Part shown: positions 24,393 to 36,690 of the stretch, piece after piece | Position numbering within the stretch: position 1 is the first letter of the stretch | How the letters are laid out: each line of letters starts with the position of its first letter | Origin: Halotia wernerae | GTDB taxonomy: Bacteria > Cyanobacteriota > Cyanobacteriia > Cyanobacteriales > Nostocaceae | NCBI GenBank assembly: GCA_034931985.1 | Contig: JAYGHB010000001.1 | Location: 1 to 64,000, forward strand | Length of the DNA: 64,000 nt | Direction of reading: 5' to 3' | The notes under the pieces: model-generated | Seen by the model: only the letters and a program-made list of their open reading frames with translations | Told to the model about the DNA's origin: nothing | Database searches by the model: none | Translations under genes and position numbers: made by a program

Positions 24393-25724
24393 CCGGCCGA
24401 GCCACGCGTCGAGCGCTTCGGCCGCGCGATGGGCATGGGCCTTCTTGCGGTCGAAGTGCTTCTTGCCCTTGGTCGGCACGTTTTCAAGCGGCGGGAACAG
24501 GCCGAAATTGCAGTTCATCGGCTGGAAGGTTTTGGCGTCGCCCCCGCCGGTGATATGCGCGAGCAACGCGCCGAAGGCCGTGACCGGCGGCGGCGGGGCG
24601 AAAGCGCGGCCGAAATATTCGTCGGCCGCGAAGCGGCCGGCCAGCAAGCCGATCGCCGCACTCTCGACATAGCCTTCCACGCCCGTCACCTGGCCGGCGA
24701 AGCGCAAATTCGGGCGCGCCTGCAAGCGCAGCTCCGCATCGAGCACGCGCGGCGAGTTGATGAACGTATTGCGATGGATACCGCCGAGCCGCGCGAATTC
24801 CGCGTTCGCAAGGGCCGGAATCATCCGGAACACCCGCGCTTGCTCGCCGTATTTCAGCTTGGTCTGAAAACCGACCATGTTGAACAACGTGCCCAGCGCA
24901 TTGTCCTGACGCAGTTGCACGACCGCGTAGGGGCGCCGCTCGGTTGCCGGATCGCGCAGGCCTACGGGCTTCATCGGGCCGAAGCGCAAAGTTTCGATCC
25001 CGCGCTCCGCCATCACTTCGATGGGCAAGCAGCCTTCGAAATAGGGCGTGTCCTTTTCCCAGTCTTTGAACTCGGTCTTCTCGCCCGCGAGCAAGGCGGC
25101 GATGAACGCCTCGTATTGCTCCTTGTCCATCGCGCAATTGATGTAGTCCTTGCCGTCGCCCTTGTCCCAGCGCGACTGCAACCACGCTTTCGAAAAATCG
25201 ATGCTGTCCTTGTGCACGATCGGCGCGATCGCGTCGAAAAACGCGAGCGAGTCTTCGCCCGTCGCCTCGCGGATCGCCTGCGCCAAAGCGGGCGAGGTCA
25301 ACGGCCCGGTCGCGACGATGGTGCTGCCCCACTCCTCGGGCGGCAGGCCGGCCACTTCCTCGCGCCGGATTTCGATCAAGGGCTCGGCCTCGATCGCGTC
25401 GGTCACGGCTTGGGAAAAACCCTCGCGGTCCACGGCCAAAGCCGCCCCGGCGGGGACGCGGTGCGCATCGGCCGCTTTCAACACCAGCGAGCCCGCAAGC
25501 CGCAATTCACGGTGCAGCAGGCCGACGGCGTTCGCCTCCCATTCGTCCGAGCGGAAGGAATTGGAGCAGACCAGTTCGGCGAATTTGGGCGTCTGATGCG
25601 CCTCGGTACCGCGAACGGGCCGCATTTCGTGCAGAATTACGGGCACGCCGGCCTTGGCCAGCGCCCAGGCGGCCTCGGACCCGGCCAAGCCGCCGCCCAC
25701 CACATGTACGGGTTTTTGCGTCAT
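24375..25724 (-). CDS. trmFO: tRNA (uracil-54-C5)-methyltransferase, folate/FAD dependent
   Basis: Forms m5U54 (ribothymidine) in tRNA using methylenetetrahydrofolate and FADH2. The 449-residue length is normal. Visible motifs are GGGLAGSEAAWALAKAGVPVILHEMRP at the N-terminus, TPKFAELVCSNSFRSDEW with the reactive Cys, FEGCLPIEVMAERG with the second conserved Cys, and the C-terminal GLFPPLENVPTKGKKHFDRKKAHAHRA. It diverges from the ridA-like gene, with starts 40 bp apart. Confidence 0.96.
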   Translation of the reverse strand: MTQKPVHVVGGGLAGSEAAWALAKAGVPVILHEMRPVRGTEAHQTPKFAELVCSNSFRSDEWEANAVGLLHRELRLAGSLVLKAADAHRVPAGAALAVDREGFSQAVTDAIEAEPLIEIRREEVAGLPPEEWGSTIVATGPLTSPALAQAIREATGEDSLAFFDAIAPIVHKDSIDFSKAWLQSRWDKGDGKDYINCAMDKEQYEAFIAALLAGEKTEFKDWEKDTPYFEGCLPIEVMAERGIETLRFGPMKPVGLRDPATERRPYAVVQLRQDNALGTLFNMVGFQTKLKYGEQARVFRMIPALANAEFARLGGIHRNTFINSPRVLDAELRLQARPNLRFAGQVTGVEGYVESAAIGLLAGRFAADEYFGRAFAPPPPVTAFGALLAHITGGGDAKTFQPMNCNFGLFPPLENVPTKGKKHFDRKKAHAHRAAEALDAWLGRSEAAQ

Positions 25725-25764
25725 CTGCTATTCTCTTACAGTCAGATGGAGTCAGGTTCAACGC

Positions 25765-26154
25765 ATGCCGAAAACCTATAATCCCGCGACCATCGCGAAG
25801 CCCACGGGCCGCTATCAACACGCCATCGAGGTGAAACCCGGGGCACGCACGCTTTATCTGTCGGGGCAGGTCGGGAATTTGCCCGACGGCACGGTCCCCA
25901 AGACGATCGAAGCGCAGGCCGCCGCCGTATGGGCGAATATCGGCGCGATCCTGGCCGATGCCGGCATGGGGTTCGGCGATCTCATCAAGATCACGATCCT
26001 GCTGACCGATAAGGCCTATATCCTGCCCAGCCGTGCGGCACGCGACAAGGCGCTGGGCGATATCCGCCCGCCGGCCTCCACGTTGATGATCGTCGCGGCT
26101 TTGGCGAGCCCCGATTTCATGATCGAGATCGAAGCGATCGCGGCCCAGGAATGA
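25765..26154 (+). CDS. RidA/YjgF-family protein
   Basis: A 129-residue member of the Rid family, whose best-known activity is hydrolysing reactive enamine/imine intermediates such as 2-aminoacrylate. Family features are RTLYLSGQVGNLPDG, an internal helix EAQAAAVWANIGAILADAGM and the C-terminal GDIRPPASTLMIVAAL. The Arg expected to bind the substrate carboxylate in archetypal RidA is not clearly placed, so it may belong to another Rid subgroup. Its stop overlaps the next gene by 4 bp (ATGA). Confidence 0.88.
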   Translation: MPKTYNPATIAKPTGRYQHAIEVKPGARTLYLSGQVGNLPDGTVPKTIEAQAAAVWANIGAILADAGMGFGDLIKITILLTDKAYILPSRAARDKALGDIRPPASTLMIVAALASPDFMIEIEAIAAQE

Positions 26155-27080
26155 TACGGCGTCTTGCCCTTTGCCTCGTGCTGCTGACCGGGCCGGCTTT
26201 GGCGCAAACGCCGGGCCCGGTGCCCGAACGTTTGCCGCCGCCGGCCCCGCCGCCGCGCATCGCCGAGGATTTTCTGCAAGGCAAGGCGGAGTTCGAGAAG
26301 AACAATCTCGGCCCCGCCTATTTGCTGCTGCTGCCTTTCGCGCAGCGCGGCAATCCGGAAGCACAGTTCATCATCGGCAGCATCTCGGATACCGGGGGCG
26401 GGGGCATCGATCTCGATCCGCGCGAGGCGGCGCGCTGGTATCGCCTGGCCGCCCAGCGCGATTGGGCGCCCGCACATTATCGTCTGGGCAAAGCCTATGC
26501 GGCCGGGCGCGGCGTCGAACTCTCGGCCGATCGTGCCCTCGATCATCTGCAACGCGCGGCCGAGCTCAATTTCACGCCCGCGATCCTGGATCTGGCGGGT
26601 TTGCTCGACGACGGGCGCGGTGTCGTCGCCGACCGCGAGAAAGCGTTCGTCTGGTACAAGCGCGCGGCCGATCTGGGCAATACCGAAGCGCGTTTTCTGG
26701 TGGGCGAGCGCACCTATCGCGGCGACGGCACGCCGGAGGATCGCGACCTCGCCAAGGAATGGTACGGGCTCGCCGCGGCGCGCGGCCATCCGGGGGCGAT
26801 GTTCCGCTTGGCGCAGATCGGTTTCGGGCGCGATCAAGGTGTCGATTATCGCATCAACGCCTATTTCCAGCTGACCATGGCGATTCAGCGCGGCGGTCCG
26901 GCGATCCGTACGGAAGCGCAGGCACTTCGCGACCAGCTGAACCGCAACATGATCGACGTCGATATCCAGGCGGCGATGCTGCGGGTGCGCAACTGGAAAC
27001 CGTCGCCGTCATTGCCCGGCGAGCCGGTCGATCCGGAAGATCCCTATAACCGGCCCGAAGGCCCGCCGGTTCAGCGCTAA
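26151..27080 (+). CDS. Secreted Sel1-like repeat protein
   Basis: A 309-residue periplasmic protein with signal peptide MIRRLALCLVLLTGPALAQ and a Pro-rich linker. About five Sel1-type repeats of roughly 36 residues follow, for example AARWYRLAAQRDWAPAHYRLG, ALDHLQRAAELNFTPAILDLA and AFVWYKRAADLGNTEARFLVG. Such repeats form superhelical protein-binding surfaces. Partner unknown. It is translationally coupled to the RidA gene. The next gene downstream is compositionally very different. Confidence 0.88.
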   Translation: MIRRLALCLVLLTGPALAQTPGPVPERLPPPAPPPRIAEDFLQGKAEFEKNNLGPAYLLLLPFAQRGNPEAQFIIGSISDTGGGGIDLDPREAARWYRLAAQRDWAPAHYRLGKAYAAGRGVELSADRALDHLQRAAELNFTPAILDLAGLLDDGRGVVADREKAFVWYKRAADLGNTEARFLVGERTYRGDGTPEDRDLAKEWYGLAAARGHPGAMFRLAQIGFGRDQGVDYRINAYFQLTMAIQRGGPAIRTEAQALRDQLNRNMIDVDIQAAMLRVRNWKPSPSLPGEPVDPEDPYNRPEGPPVQR

Positions 27081-27175
27081 GCTTGAAGAAAGTTAACAAT
27101 TGCACATGCGTTCCGGTTTTGGTGCTACTATGACACGAGTATAACTTTAAATCAGATTTATACCTTGAGGTCCAA
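27081..27175 (+). promoter_or_regulatory. AT-rich leader before the pentapeptide gene
   Basis: Base composition drops abruptly here. TTGGTG (27119-27124) and TATAAC (27140-27145), 15 bp apart, are a possible but weak promoter. GAGGTCC just before the ATG is a fair ribosome binding site. No repeat or integrase site was seen. Confidence 0.3.
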
Positions 27176-28605
27176 ATGACGCCAGGACGCGGCCCTCTGA
27201 TACACGAATGGTCTCCGGCCTTTCGAAATTGGCTTCTGACTTTTGTGGCTTTGATGTTGGGGCTTGCACTTGTGTTGGCTCTCGTTACGCTCATTGACTC
27301 TACTTCGCGTCCAAGCATGCGCGATTGGTCTGAGATTGTAAGAAATGTTGGTCTTGGTGCGTTCGGTATAGTTGGAGGCGCATTCGGCCTTTATATCGCT
27401 TATTTGCGAAGCGTTGCGGCGAAGGATGCCGCTGAGGCCGCATTACAAGCATCAAAGACAGCGCAGGAGAAGGAAAACCGAGAACGTGAACTTGATAGAG
27501 AATCTCATCGACTTGATAGAGAAACGAGATCAGCCGAGGCTTTTTCCAAAGCGATGGAACAGTTAGGGAGTGATAAACTGTCTGTCCGCCTTGGCGGAAT
27601 TTATTCATTAGAGCTAATTGCTCGTGCTGACAAAGAACGGCACGCTCCGATTCTCACTATCTTGCTCGCGAAAATGAAGGAAATTTGCCGAGATGAAGCT
27701 TGGGTTAAACATGCTTCTATTACAGATATCGGGACGCAGGCGTGGGATCGCACGCTGACGATCGAGGAAAAATCATCAGTTTATTGTGCAACAGAAGAAC
27801 TTCAACTTTGTATTGATTTCTTTGCCAAAAGAGATTTAGAGAACGATCCCGTGGATTTTCGGTTGGAGCTTTCGGGACTGCCATTCTGCGGAATAAGGTT
27901 TTGGGGGAACGGATTTACTTGCGCGGATTTCGAAAACTCAGATTTTTACAATGTGCGTTTCGAGAATGGCGATTTTTCAGAAACTAGGTTTTTTTCCTGT
28001 AACTTTGTCGGTGTGGCGTTTTCGAATGCAAATCTTGATCATGCGTCATTCTCGGGCGGAGCGACCTACGAAGAGGGGAGTCGTGAACCGGCTTCGCGGA
28101 AGCATTTTTCAGACATAAAATTTGAGAATCTTAGTGGTCGTCACATTAGTTTTTTTGATTATGAGTTTAAAAATTGTTCCTTTTCAAATGTTGATCTAAC
28201 CGGTTCAGATTTTGTGACCGGTAACTTAATAAAAACTATATTTATTGGCTCAAAATTGAGCAACGTACATTTCAAAAATAAAAAATGGAAACATGTTTCG
28301 GTAATATCTTGCGATTATCCTGAAATTAATACTGATCTTGCTGAATGTACAATGATCGGCGTGGAAGTAGAAGATTCGAAGTTTTACAAAGTAAGATTTC
28401 AGGTTCGTTTGTTTGATTCGGTCTCCTTCAAGAACACGACATTCGACGCCGTCGATTTTGCTGAGTCACGATTAGGTGAAGCGGAAATGGAAATGTGTAA
28501 CTTCTTTAATTCTGACCTCGGCACTGCGTCTGAACAACCACGTAAAAACGTTGCACCGACAGTTATGGCTCACAACCCTAACCAACCACTTCAGCGTGGC
28601 ATGGT

Positions 28606-28609
<4 letters not shown>
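27176..28609 (+). CDS. Membrane-anchored pentapeptide-repeat protein, AT-rich and probably acquired
   Basis: A 477-residue protein. Two membrane helices (about 19-40 and 57-77) are followed by a charged coiled-coil stretch (80-125) and a conserved segment GSDKLSVRLGGIYSLELIA (131-149). That segment is shared by a broad set of bacterial pentapeptide-repeat membrane proteins. Residues about 228-440 form a right-handed beta-helix of pentapeptide repeats (CADFENSDFYNVRFENGDFSETRFF and similar). Function unknown. Codons are A/T-ending, unlike every neighbour, so horizontal gain is likely. Its stop codon overlaps the convergent uvrA stop. Confidence 0.85.
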
Positions 28610-31503
<2,894 letters not shown>

Positions 31504-31598
31504 GGGCGGAATATAGGGCGGGGGTCGCGGGTTTTCGACGGGCACGATCGGCGCTGTGGATCGTTTTCTTCCGTCCCAAGGCGTGTTATTTAGCGCGA

Positions 31599-32393
31599 AT
31601 GCGTTTACTTATTTTATCTCTTTTTAGTATTTTCTTGGCGGCGACCGCCGGGGCCGAACCGTCGCGTTTCGCGGGCTGCCGGGAGGTTTTCGCGGCCCAA
31701 ACGCCGCCGGTAGAGCGTATCGATACGATCGAAACCTGCCGGCCGGGACGCGACGGGGCATCTTTCGCCGTGGCGTTTGCGCCCGCCCGCCGCGCCCCCG
31801 CCTGGGCGGGTTATTCGCTGAACCGCACCCAGGCGCTGGCTGGATCGCCCGGTCGCCTCGCCGATTTCTCGCCCGATCCCGATCTGCCGAAGGATTTGCA
31901 GGCGCGCGACGCCGATTTCCGCCGCTCGGGTTTCGATCGCGGGCATCTCGTGCCCTCGGCCGTGGCCGGTCGCCTATCGCCCGGCGCCAAAATCGCGAGC
32001 TACTGGTACAGCAATGTCGCCGCACAGAACCCCAACCATAATCGCGGGCTGTGGGCGCAGGTCGAAGCCTGGGTGCGCGAACGGGCCAAGGAAACGGGCG
32101 AAGTAAGGGTGATCGTCGGGACGGTGTTCGACGCGCGCGCCGTTCCGGCGTCGATCGGGGCTGGCGTGGCCGTGCCCAGCCATTTCTTCCTGACGATCTA
32201 TGCGCCGGGCGACGCCAAGCTCGCGACGCTGATCGCCGAGAACGGGCCGGATGCGACGGCCGACTGGCGCGCGCTGGACGATCTCGCCCCGCGTTTGCGC
32301 GCCCTGGAAGCCCGGATTTCCGAGCTTTTTCCGGCCGAGCAGCGCCCCGGCGTCAGGGGCACGCTCGATAAGGCCTATTGGTCCTTGCACTAA
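31599..32393 (+). CDS. Secreted DNA/RNA non-specific endonuclease (DRGH type)
   Basis: A 264-residue nuclease of the Serratia NucA family with a cleavable signal peptide (MRLLILSLFSIFLAATAGAE). The catalytic motif is D113-R-G-H116 in SGFDRGHLVPSA. The Mg ligand Asn is N148 in QNPNHNRG, and E156 follows eight residues later, matching Serratia nuclease spacing. It likely degrades extracellular or periplasmic DNA and RNA for nutrients or defence. No immunity gene adjoins it. It separates uvrA from ssb, which are usually direct neighbours. Confidence 0.88.
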   Translation: MRLLILSLFSIFLAATAGAEPSRFAGCREVFAAQTPPVERIDTIETCRPGRDGASFAVAFAPARRAPAWAGYSLNRTQALAGSPGRLADFSPDPDLPKDLQARDADFRRSGFDRGHLVPSAVAGRLSPGAKIASYWYSNVAAQNPNHNRGLWAQVEAWVRERAKETGEVRVIVGTVFDARAVPASIGAGVAVPSHFFLTIYAPGDAKLATLIAENGPDATADWRALDDLAPRLRALEARISELFPAEQRPGVRGTLDKAYWSLH

Positions 32394-32442
32394 CCCGCAC
32401 CCGGATGCCAATTTCCCGCTTCGTTCTAGCGGGGAGTCGCAC

Positions 32443-32955
32443 ATGGCCGGATCCGTCAACAAAGTCATTCTCATCGGCAATCTCGGGCGCGATCCCGAAG
32501 TGCGCTCGATGAACAACGGCGGCAAGGTCGTGAACCTGTCCGTCGCCACGTCCGAAACGTGGCGGGACAAGAATTCCGGCGAGCGCCAGGAAAAGACCGA
32601 ATGGCATCGCGTGGTGATCTTCAACGAGAAACTCGGCGAAGTCGCCGAGCGCTTCTTGAAGAAGGGCTCCAAGGTTTATGTCGAGGGCGCGCTGCAGACC
32701 CGCAAATGGACCGACCAGTCGGGTGCGGAGAAATACTCGACCGAAGTCGTGCTGCAGCGCTTCCGCGGCGAGCTGACGATGCTCGACGGCAAAGGTGGCG
32801 GCGGCGGCGGGGGTGGTGCCGGCGGCGGTGACGATTACGGCGACGATTACGGCGGGGGCGGCGGCGGCAATGGCGGCGGCGGCCGTTCGTCGGGCGGCGG
32901 TGGTGGCGGTGCGCGCAAGCCTTCCGGCCCGATCGACGACGATATTCCGTTCTGA
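32443..32955 (+). CDS. ssb: Single-stranded DNA-binding protein
   Basis: A 170-residue SSB. The OB-fold is about residues 1-112 (NKVILIGNLGRDPEVRSMNNGGKVVNLSVATSE and EWHRVVIFNEKLGEVAERFLKKGSKVYVEG). A very Gly-rich linker follows, ending in the acidic tip DDDIPF that recruits repair proteins. The ATG at 32443 lies 8 bp after a GGGGAG ribosome binding site. It sits next to uvrA and before gyrA as in many alphaproteobacteria. Confidence 0.96.
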   Translation: MAGSVNKVILIGNLGRDPEVRSMNNGGKVVNLSVATSETWRDKNSGERQEKTEWHRVVIFNEKLGEVAERFLKKGSKVYVEGALQTRKWTDQSGAEKYSTEVVLQRFRGELTMLDGKGGGGGGGGAGGGDDYGDDYGGGGGGNGGGGRSSGGGGGGARKPSGPIDDDIPF

Positions 32956-32964
32956 TCTCTGCCC

Positions 32965-33159
32965 ATGCCCTTCATCAATATCAAGATGACGGCCGGTGCG
33001 ACGAAGGAGCAGAAGTCGCAGATCGTGCGCGAATTCACCGATACACTGGTGCGCGTGCTGGGCAAGAACCCGCAGAACACGCATATCGTGATCGACGAAG
33101 TTGCACGCGAGAATTGGGGGCATGCGGGCATTCTGGTGAGTGACCGCCCGAAGACCTGA
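32965..33159 (+). CDS. 4-oxalocrotonate tautomerase-family protein
   Basis: A 64-residue small enzyme. It begins MPFINIKMTAGATKEQKSQIVREFTD, giving the catalytic N-terminal Pro after Met removal. The Arg of the family site is likely in VARENWGHAG. Members isomerise 2-hydroxymuconate-type dienols, but many chromosomal ones have no known substrate. It lies 9 bp after ssb and is followed by a terminator, so it is cotranscribed with ssb. Confidence 0.85.
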   Translation: MPFINIKMTAGATKEQKSQIVREFTDTLVRVLGKNPQNTHIVIDEVARENWGHAGILVSDRPKT

Positions 33160-33184
33160 TACCGGCTTTTCCGAATCGAAAACG

Positions 33185-33219
33185 GGCCTCGATTGCAGCG
33201 CAATCGGGGCCTTGTTTTT
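33185..33219 (+). terminator. Rho-independent terminator after ssb-tautomerase
   Basis: A 12-bp stem (33185-33196 with 33200-33211, one wobble pair) with a three-base loop is followed by TTGTTTTT. It ends the ssb transcription unit before the gyrA promoter. Confidence 0.8.
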
Positions 33220-33280
33220 ATCCCCAATCGGCGGCCGAATTCGCGCTTATTTTCAGCCGCTTACGCGCCGGTTTTCGGCG

Positions 33281-33309
33281 TTGTGACTGTATGTTGCGAT
33301 TGCTAGACT
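33281..33309 (+). promoter_or_regulatory. Promoter of gyrA-coaD
   Basis: TTGTGA and TAGACT with an ideal 17-bp spacer, 38 bp upstream of the GTG start of gyrA and downstream of the ssb-unit terminator. Confidence 0.5.
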
Positions 33310-33346
33310 CCGTCTTCGTTTTCGCCCTCGTTTTGTAGACTGGCCC

Positions 33347-36130
33347 GTGACCGAAACAGCGCCTCCCAACGTTCCCGGCCCGACCGATATTTCCCCCGTC
33401 TCGATCGAAGACGAGATGAAGCGCAGCTATCTCGATTACGCGATGAGCGTGATCGTGAGCCGCGCTTTGCCCGACGCGCGCGACGGTTTGAAGCCCGTGC
33501 ATCGGCGCATCCTGTTCGCGATGCAGGAGGCGGGCTACGACTGGAACCGCCCGTATCGCAAATCGGCCCGCGTCGTGGGCGACGTGATGGGTAAATATCA
33601 CCCGCATGGCGACAGCGCGATTTACGAATCCATGGTCCGTATGGCCCAGGATTTCTCGATGCGGCTGATGCTGATCGACGGTCAGGGCAATTTCGGCTCG
33701 ATGGACGGCGATCCGGCGGCGGCGATGCGCTACACCGAAGCGCGCCTCACCAAGGTCGCGTCGCTGATGCTCGGGGACCTCGAGAAGGACACCGTCGACT
33801 TCCAGCCCAACTACGACGACAGCTCGCAGGAGCCCACGGTCGTCCCGGCCGTGTTCCCGAATTTGCTGGTCAATGGCGGCTCGGGCATCGCCGTCGGCAT
33901 GGCGACGAACATCCCGCCGCATAATCTGGGCGAAGTGATCGACGCATGCTGCGCCTATCTCGCCGATCCGGCGATCTCGCTCGACAAGCTGATCGAACTC
34001 GTTCCCGGTCCCGATTTTCCGACCGGCGGCATCGTGCTGGGGCGCGGCGGCATCCGCGAAGCCTATCGCACCGGCCGCGGCTCGGTCATCGTGCGCGGCC
34101 GCGCGACCGTCGAGGAAATCCGTAAGGATCGCGAAGCGATCGTCTTCACCGAAATTCCCTACCAGCAGAACAAGGCGCGTCTGCTGGAGCGCATCGCCGA
34201 ATGCGTGAACGAGAAGATCATCGAAGGCATTTCCGATCTGCGCGACGAATCCGATCGCGACGGCGTGCGCGTGGTGATCGAGCTGAAGCGCGACGCGAAC
34301 GCGGAGATCGTGCTCAACCAGCTCTACAAATACACGGGCCTCCAGACGAGTTTCAGCTTCAACATGCTCGCCCTCAACCGGGGCAAGCCCGAGCTGATGG
34401 GCCTGAAGGAGCTGATCCAGGCCTTCGTCGAGTTCCGCGAAGAAGTCATTACGCGCCGCACCCGCTTCGAACTTCGCGAGGCGCGCAAGCGCGCGCATAT
34501 CTTGATCGGGCTCGCGGTCGCGGTCGTCAATCTCGATCCGGTGATCGAACTGATCCGCAAATCGCCCGATCCCGTCGTGGCGCGCGAACGCCTGTTGGAA
34601 CGCGACTGGCCGGTCGCCGATATCGCGCCGTTCATCGAACTGGTCGGCGAGCCGGGGCGGGGCGTCGTCGACGGCACCTATAAACTGTCGGAAGAACAGG
34701 CCCGCGCGATCCTGGAATTGCGCCTGCAACGCCTGACCGGGTTGGAGCGCGACAAGATCCTCGGCGAATTGAAGGAGATCGTCGACAAGATCGCCGATTT
34801 CCTCGACATCCTGGCGTCGCGCGAGCGCCTTTATTCGATCCTGAAGGCCGAGCTTATCGCGATCCGCGAGGAGTTCGCCGACCAGCGCCGCACGACCTTC
34901 GAAGAAGGCGATGGCGACCAGGATATCGAAGATCTGATCGCGCCCGAAGACATGGTCGTGACGGTCACCCATGCCGGCTATATCAAGCGCACGCCGCTTT
35001 CCGCCTATCGCGCGCAACGGCGCGGCGGCAAGGGCCGTGCCGGCATGGCGACGCGCGAGGAGGATTTCGTCAGTCAGGTCTTCGTGGCGAACACGCACGA
35101 CCCGGTGCTGTTCTTCACGAATAAGGGGCTCGTTTTCCGTCTGAAATGCCATCGCTTGCCGCTGGGCAACCCGCAGGCGCGCGGCAAGCCGATGGTCCAG
35201 CTTTTGCCGCTGGCCGACGGCGAAACGATCGCGACCGTGCTGCCCTTGCCGCGCGACGAAACGCTGTGGAGCAGCCTCAACATAATGTTCGCCACGTCGG
35301 CGGGCAATGTCCGGCGCAACGCGCTGTCGGATTTCGAGAACATCATGGCGAAGGGCAAGATCGCCATGAAACTGGAGGAAGACGGCGAGCGCCTGGTCGC
35401 GGTGCAGCCTTGCACCGAGCGTCAGGACGTCGTGCTCGCCACGCGCCTGGGCAAGTGCATCCGCTTCCCGGTGACGGACGTGCGCGTTTTCGCCAGCCGC
35501 AATTCGACCGGCGTGCGCGGCCAGAAGCTGGCCTCGGGCGACGAGATCATTTCGATGACGATGCTGCGGCATATCGAACTCGATACCGCCGAGCGCGAAG
35601 CCTATCTGAAGATGGCGCGCGCGCGCCGCGGCGGGGCCGACGATACGGCCGAAACGGCGGCGCCGGACGACGGCGAAGCCGTGCCGGCGCAGGCCGTGAC
35701 CTTGAGCGAGGAGCGTTACGCCGAATTGGCGGCGGCCGAAGAATTCCTGCTGGCGATCACCAGCAAGGGCTTCGGCAAGCGCAGCTCGTCCTATGAATAC
35801 CGTCAGACCGGGCGCGGCGGCTCGGGCATCGCGAATATCGAGCTGACCGAGAAGAACGGCGACGTCGTCGCGTCCTTCCCGGTCGCCGAGGGCGATCAAT
35901 TGATGATCGTGTCGGACGCCGGCACGCTGATCCGCACGCCGATCGACGATATCCGCATCGCGCGCCGCCAAACGCAGGGCGTCACCGTGTTCCGGGTGGG
36001 CGAGGGCGAACGCGTGGTTTCCGTGGCGCGGCTTGGCGATCTGGGCGGCGACGAAACGAATGGCGATGCGGCTTCCCCCGAAACGGACGGTAGCGCCGAG
36101 GGGAGTGCTGGCGGGAGTAACGGCAAATGA
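33347..36130 (+). CDS. gyrA: DNA gyrase subunit A
   Basis: Cleavage-rejoining subunit of gyrase. The 927-residue protein has the winged-helix core with catalytic Tyr129 (AAAMRYTEARL) and the GyrA box QRRGGKGR that wraps DNA. In the quinolone region GDSAIYE, Ser90 and Glu94 correspond to E. coli Ser83 and Asp87. That is the drug-sensitive Ser and a conservative Glu, so no classic resistance change. The beta-pinwheel carries a low-complexity insert (ADDTAETAAPDDGEAVPAQ). A GTG start is used. The stop overlaps coaD by 4 bp. Confidence 0.97.
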   Translation: MTETAPPNVPGPTDISPVSIEDEMKRSYLDYAMSVIVSRALPDARDGLKPVHRRILFAMQEAGYDWNRPYRKSARVVGDVMGKYHPHGDSAIYESMVRMAQDFSMRLMLIDGQGNFGSMDGDPAAAMRYTEARLTKVASLMLGDLEKDTVDFQPNYDDSSQEPTVVPAVFPNLLVNGGSGIAVGMATNIPPHNLGEVIDACCAYLADPAISLDKLIELVPGPDFPTGGIVLGRGGIREAYRTGRGSVIVRGRATVEEIRKDREAIVFTEIPYQQNKARLLERIAECVNEKIIEGISDLRDESDRDGVRVVIELKRDANAEIVLNQLYKYTGLQTSFSFNMLALNRGKPELMGLKELIQAFVEFREEVITRRTRFELREARKRAHILIGLAVAVVNLDPVIELIRKSPDPVVARERLLERDWPVADIAPFIELVGEPGRGVVDGTYKLSEEQARAILELRLQRLTGLERDKILGELKEIVDKIADFLDILASRERLYSILKAELIAIREEFADQRRTTFEEGDGDQDIEDLIAPEDMVVTVTHAGYIKRTPLSAYRAQRRGGKGRAGMATREEDFVSQVFVANTHDPVLFFTNKGLVFRLKCHRLPLGNPQARGKPMVQLLPLADGETIATVLPLPRDETLWSSLNIMFATSAGNVRRNALSDFENIMAKGKIAMKLEEDGERLVAVQPCTERQDVVLATRLGKCIRFPVTDVRVFASRNSTGVRGQKLASGDEIISMTMLRHIELDTAEREAYLKMARARRGGADDTAETAAPDDGEAVPAQAVTLSEERYAELAAAEEFLLAITSKGFGKRSSSYEYRQTGRGGSGIANIELTEKNGDVVASFPVAEGDQLMIVSDAGTLIRTPIDDIRIARRQTQGVTVFRVGEGERVVSVARLGDLGGDETNGDAASPETDGSAEGSAGGSNGK

Positions 36131-36684
36131 GCAAGCGCATCGGGATCTATCCCGGCACGTTCGATCCGGCGACCAACGGCCATCTCGACATCATCCATCG
36201 CGGCACGGCGCTGGTCGATCGTTTGATCGTCGGCGTCGCGGTCAATCCCGGCAAGGGTCCGCTCTTCACGCTGGACGAGCGCGTGGCGCTGGTGAAGCGC
36301 GAGGTCGCGGCGCTGCCGCTGTCGGAAGCCGCGCGTATCGAGGTGGTTCCCTTCGAAAGCCTGCTGATGCAGTTCGCCGAGAAGATGGGCGCCAAGATCA
36401 TTCTGCGCGGCCTGCGGGCCGTTTCGGATTTCGAATACGAATTCCAGATGGCCGGGATGAACAAGCGCCTGGGGCCGGAAGTCGAGACGGTGTTCTTGAT
36501 GGCTTCGGAAAGCCAGCAATTCATCTCCTCGCGCTTCGTGAAGGAAGTCGCGCGCCTGGGCGGCGATATCTCGCATTTCGTGTCGCCCCGGACCGTCGCC
36601 GCCGTGCGCGCCAAGCTGGCGGGCCAGCCGATCGACGCCGAAACGCCGACGATCCCGACGATCGCGCCCCGCGCGCCCCTCTAG
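36127..36684 (+). CDS. coaD: Phosphopantetheine adenylyltransferase
   Basis: Penultimate enzyme of coenzyme A synthesis, transferring AMP from ATP to 4'-phosphopantetheine. Nucleotidyltransferase motif YPGTFDPATNGHLDII at the N-terminus, ILRGLRAVSDFEYEFQMAGMNK for substrate binding, and SSRFVKEVARLGGDISHFV near the end. The 185-residue protein has about 20 extra C-terminal residues. It is coupled to gyrA (ATGA overlap), a common alphaproteobacterial pair. Confidence 0.96.
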   Translation: MSKRIGIYPGTFDPATNGHLDIIHRGTALVDRLIVGVAVNPGKGPLFTLDERVALVKREVAALPLSEAARIEVVPFESLLMQFAEKMGAKIILRGLRAVSDFEYEFQMAGMNKRLGPEVETVFLMASESQQFISSRFVKEVARLGGDISHFVSPRTVAAVRAKLAGQPIDAETPTIPTIAPRAPL

Positions 36685-36690
36685 GCTATC

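Noticed and set aside
31504..31598. LexA/SOS box upstream of uvrA
   Set aside because: No GTTC-N7-GTTC or similar direct repeat is visible in the gap.
33347..36130. Quinolone-resistance change in GyrA
   Set aside because: The key Ser (position 90) is intact, and Glu94 in place of Asp is a conservative difference common in alphaproteobacteria.
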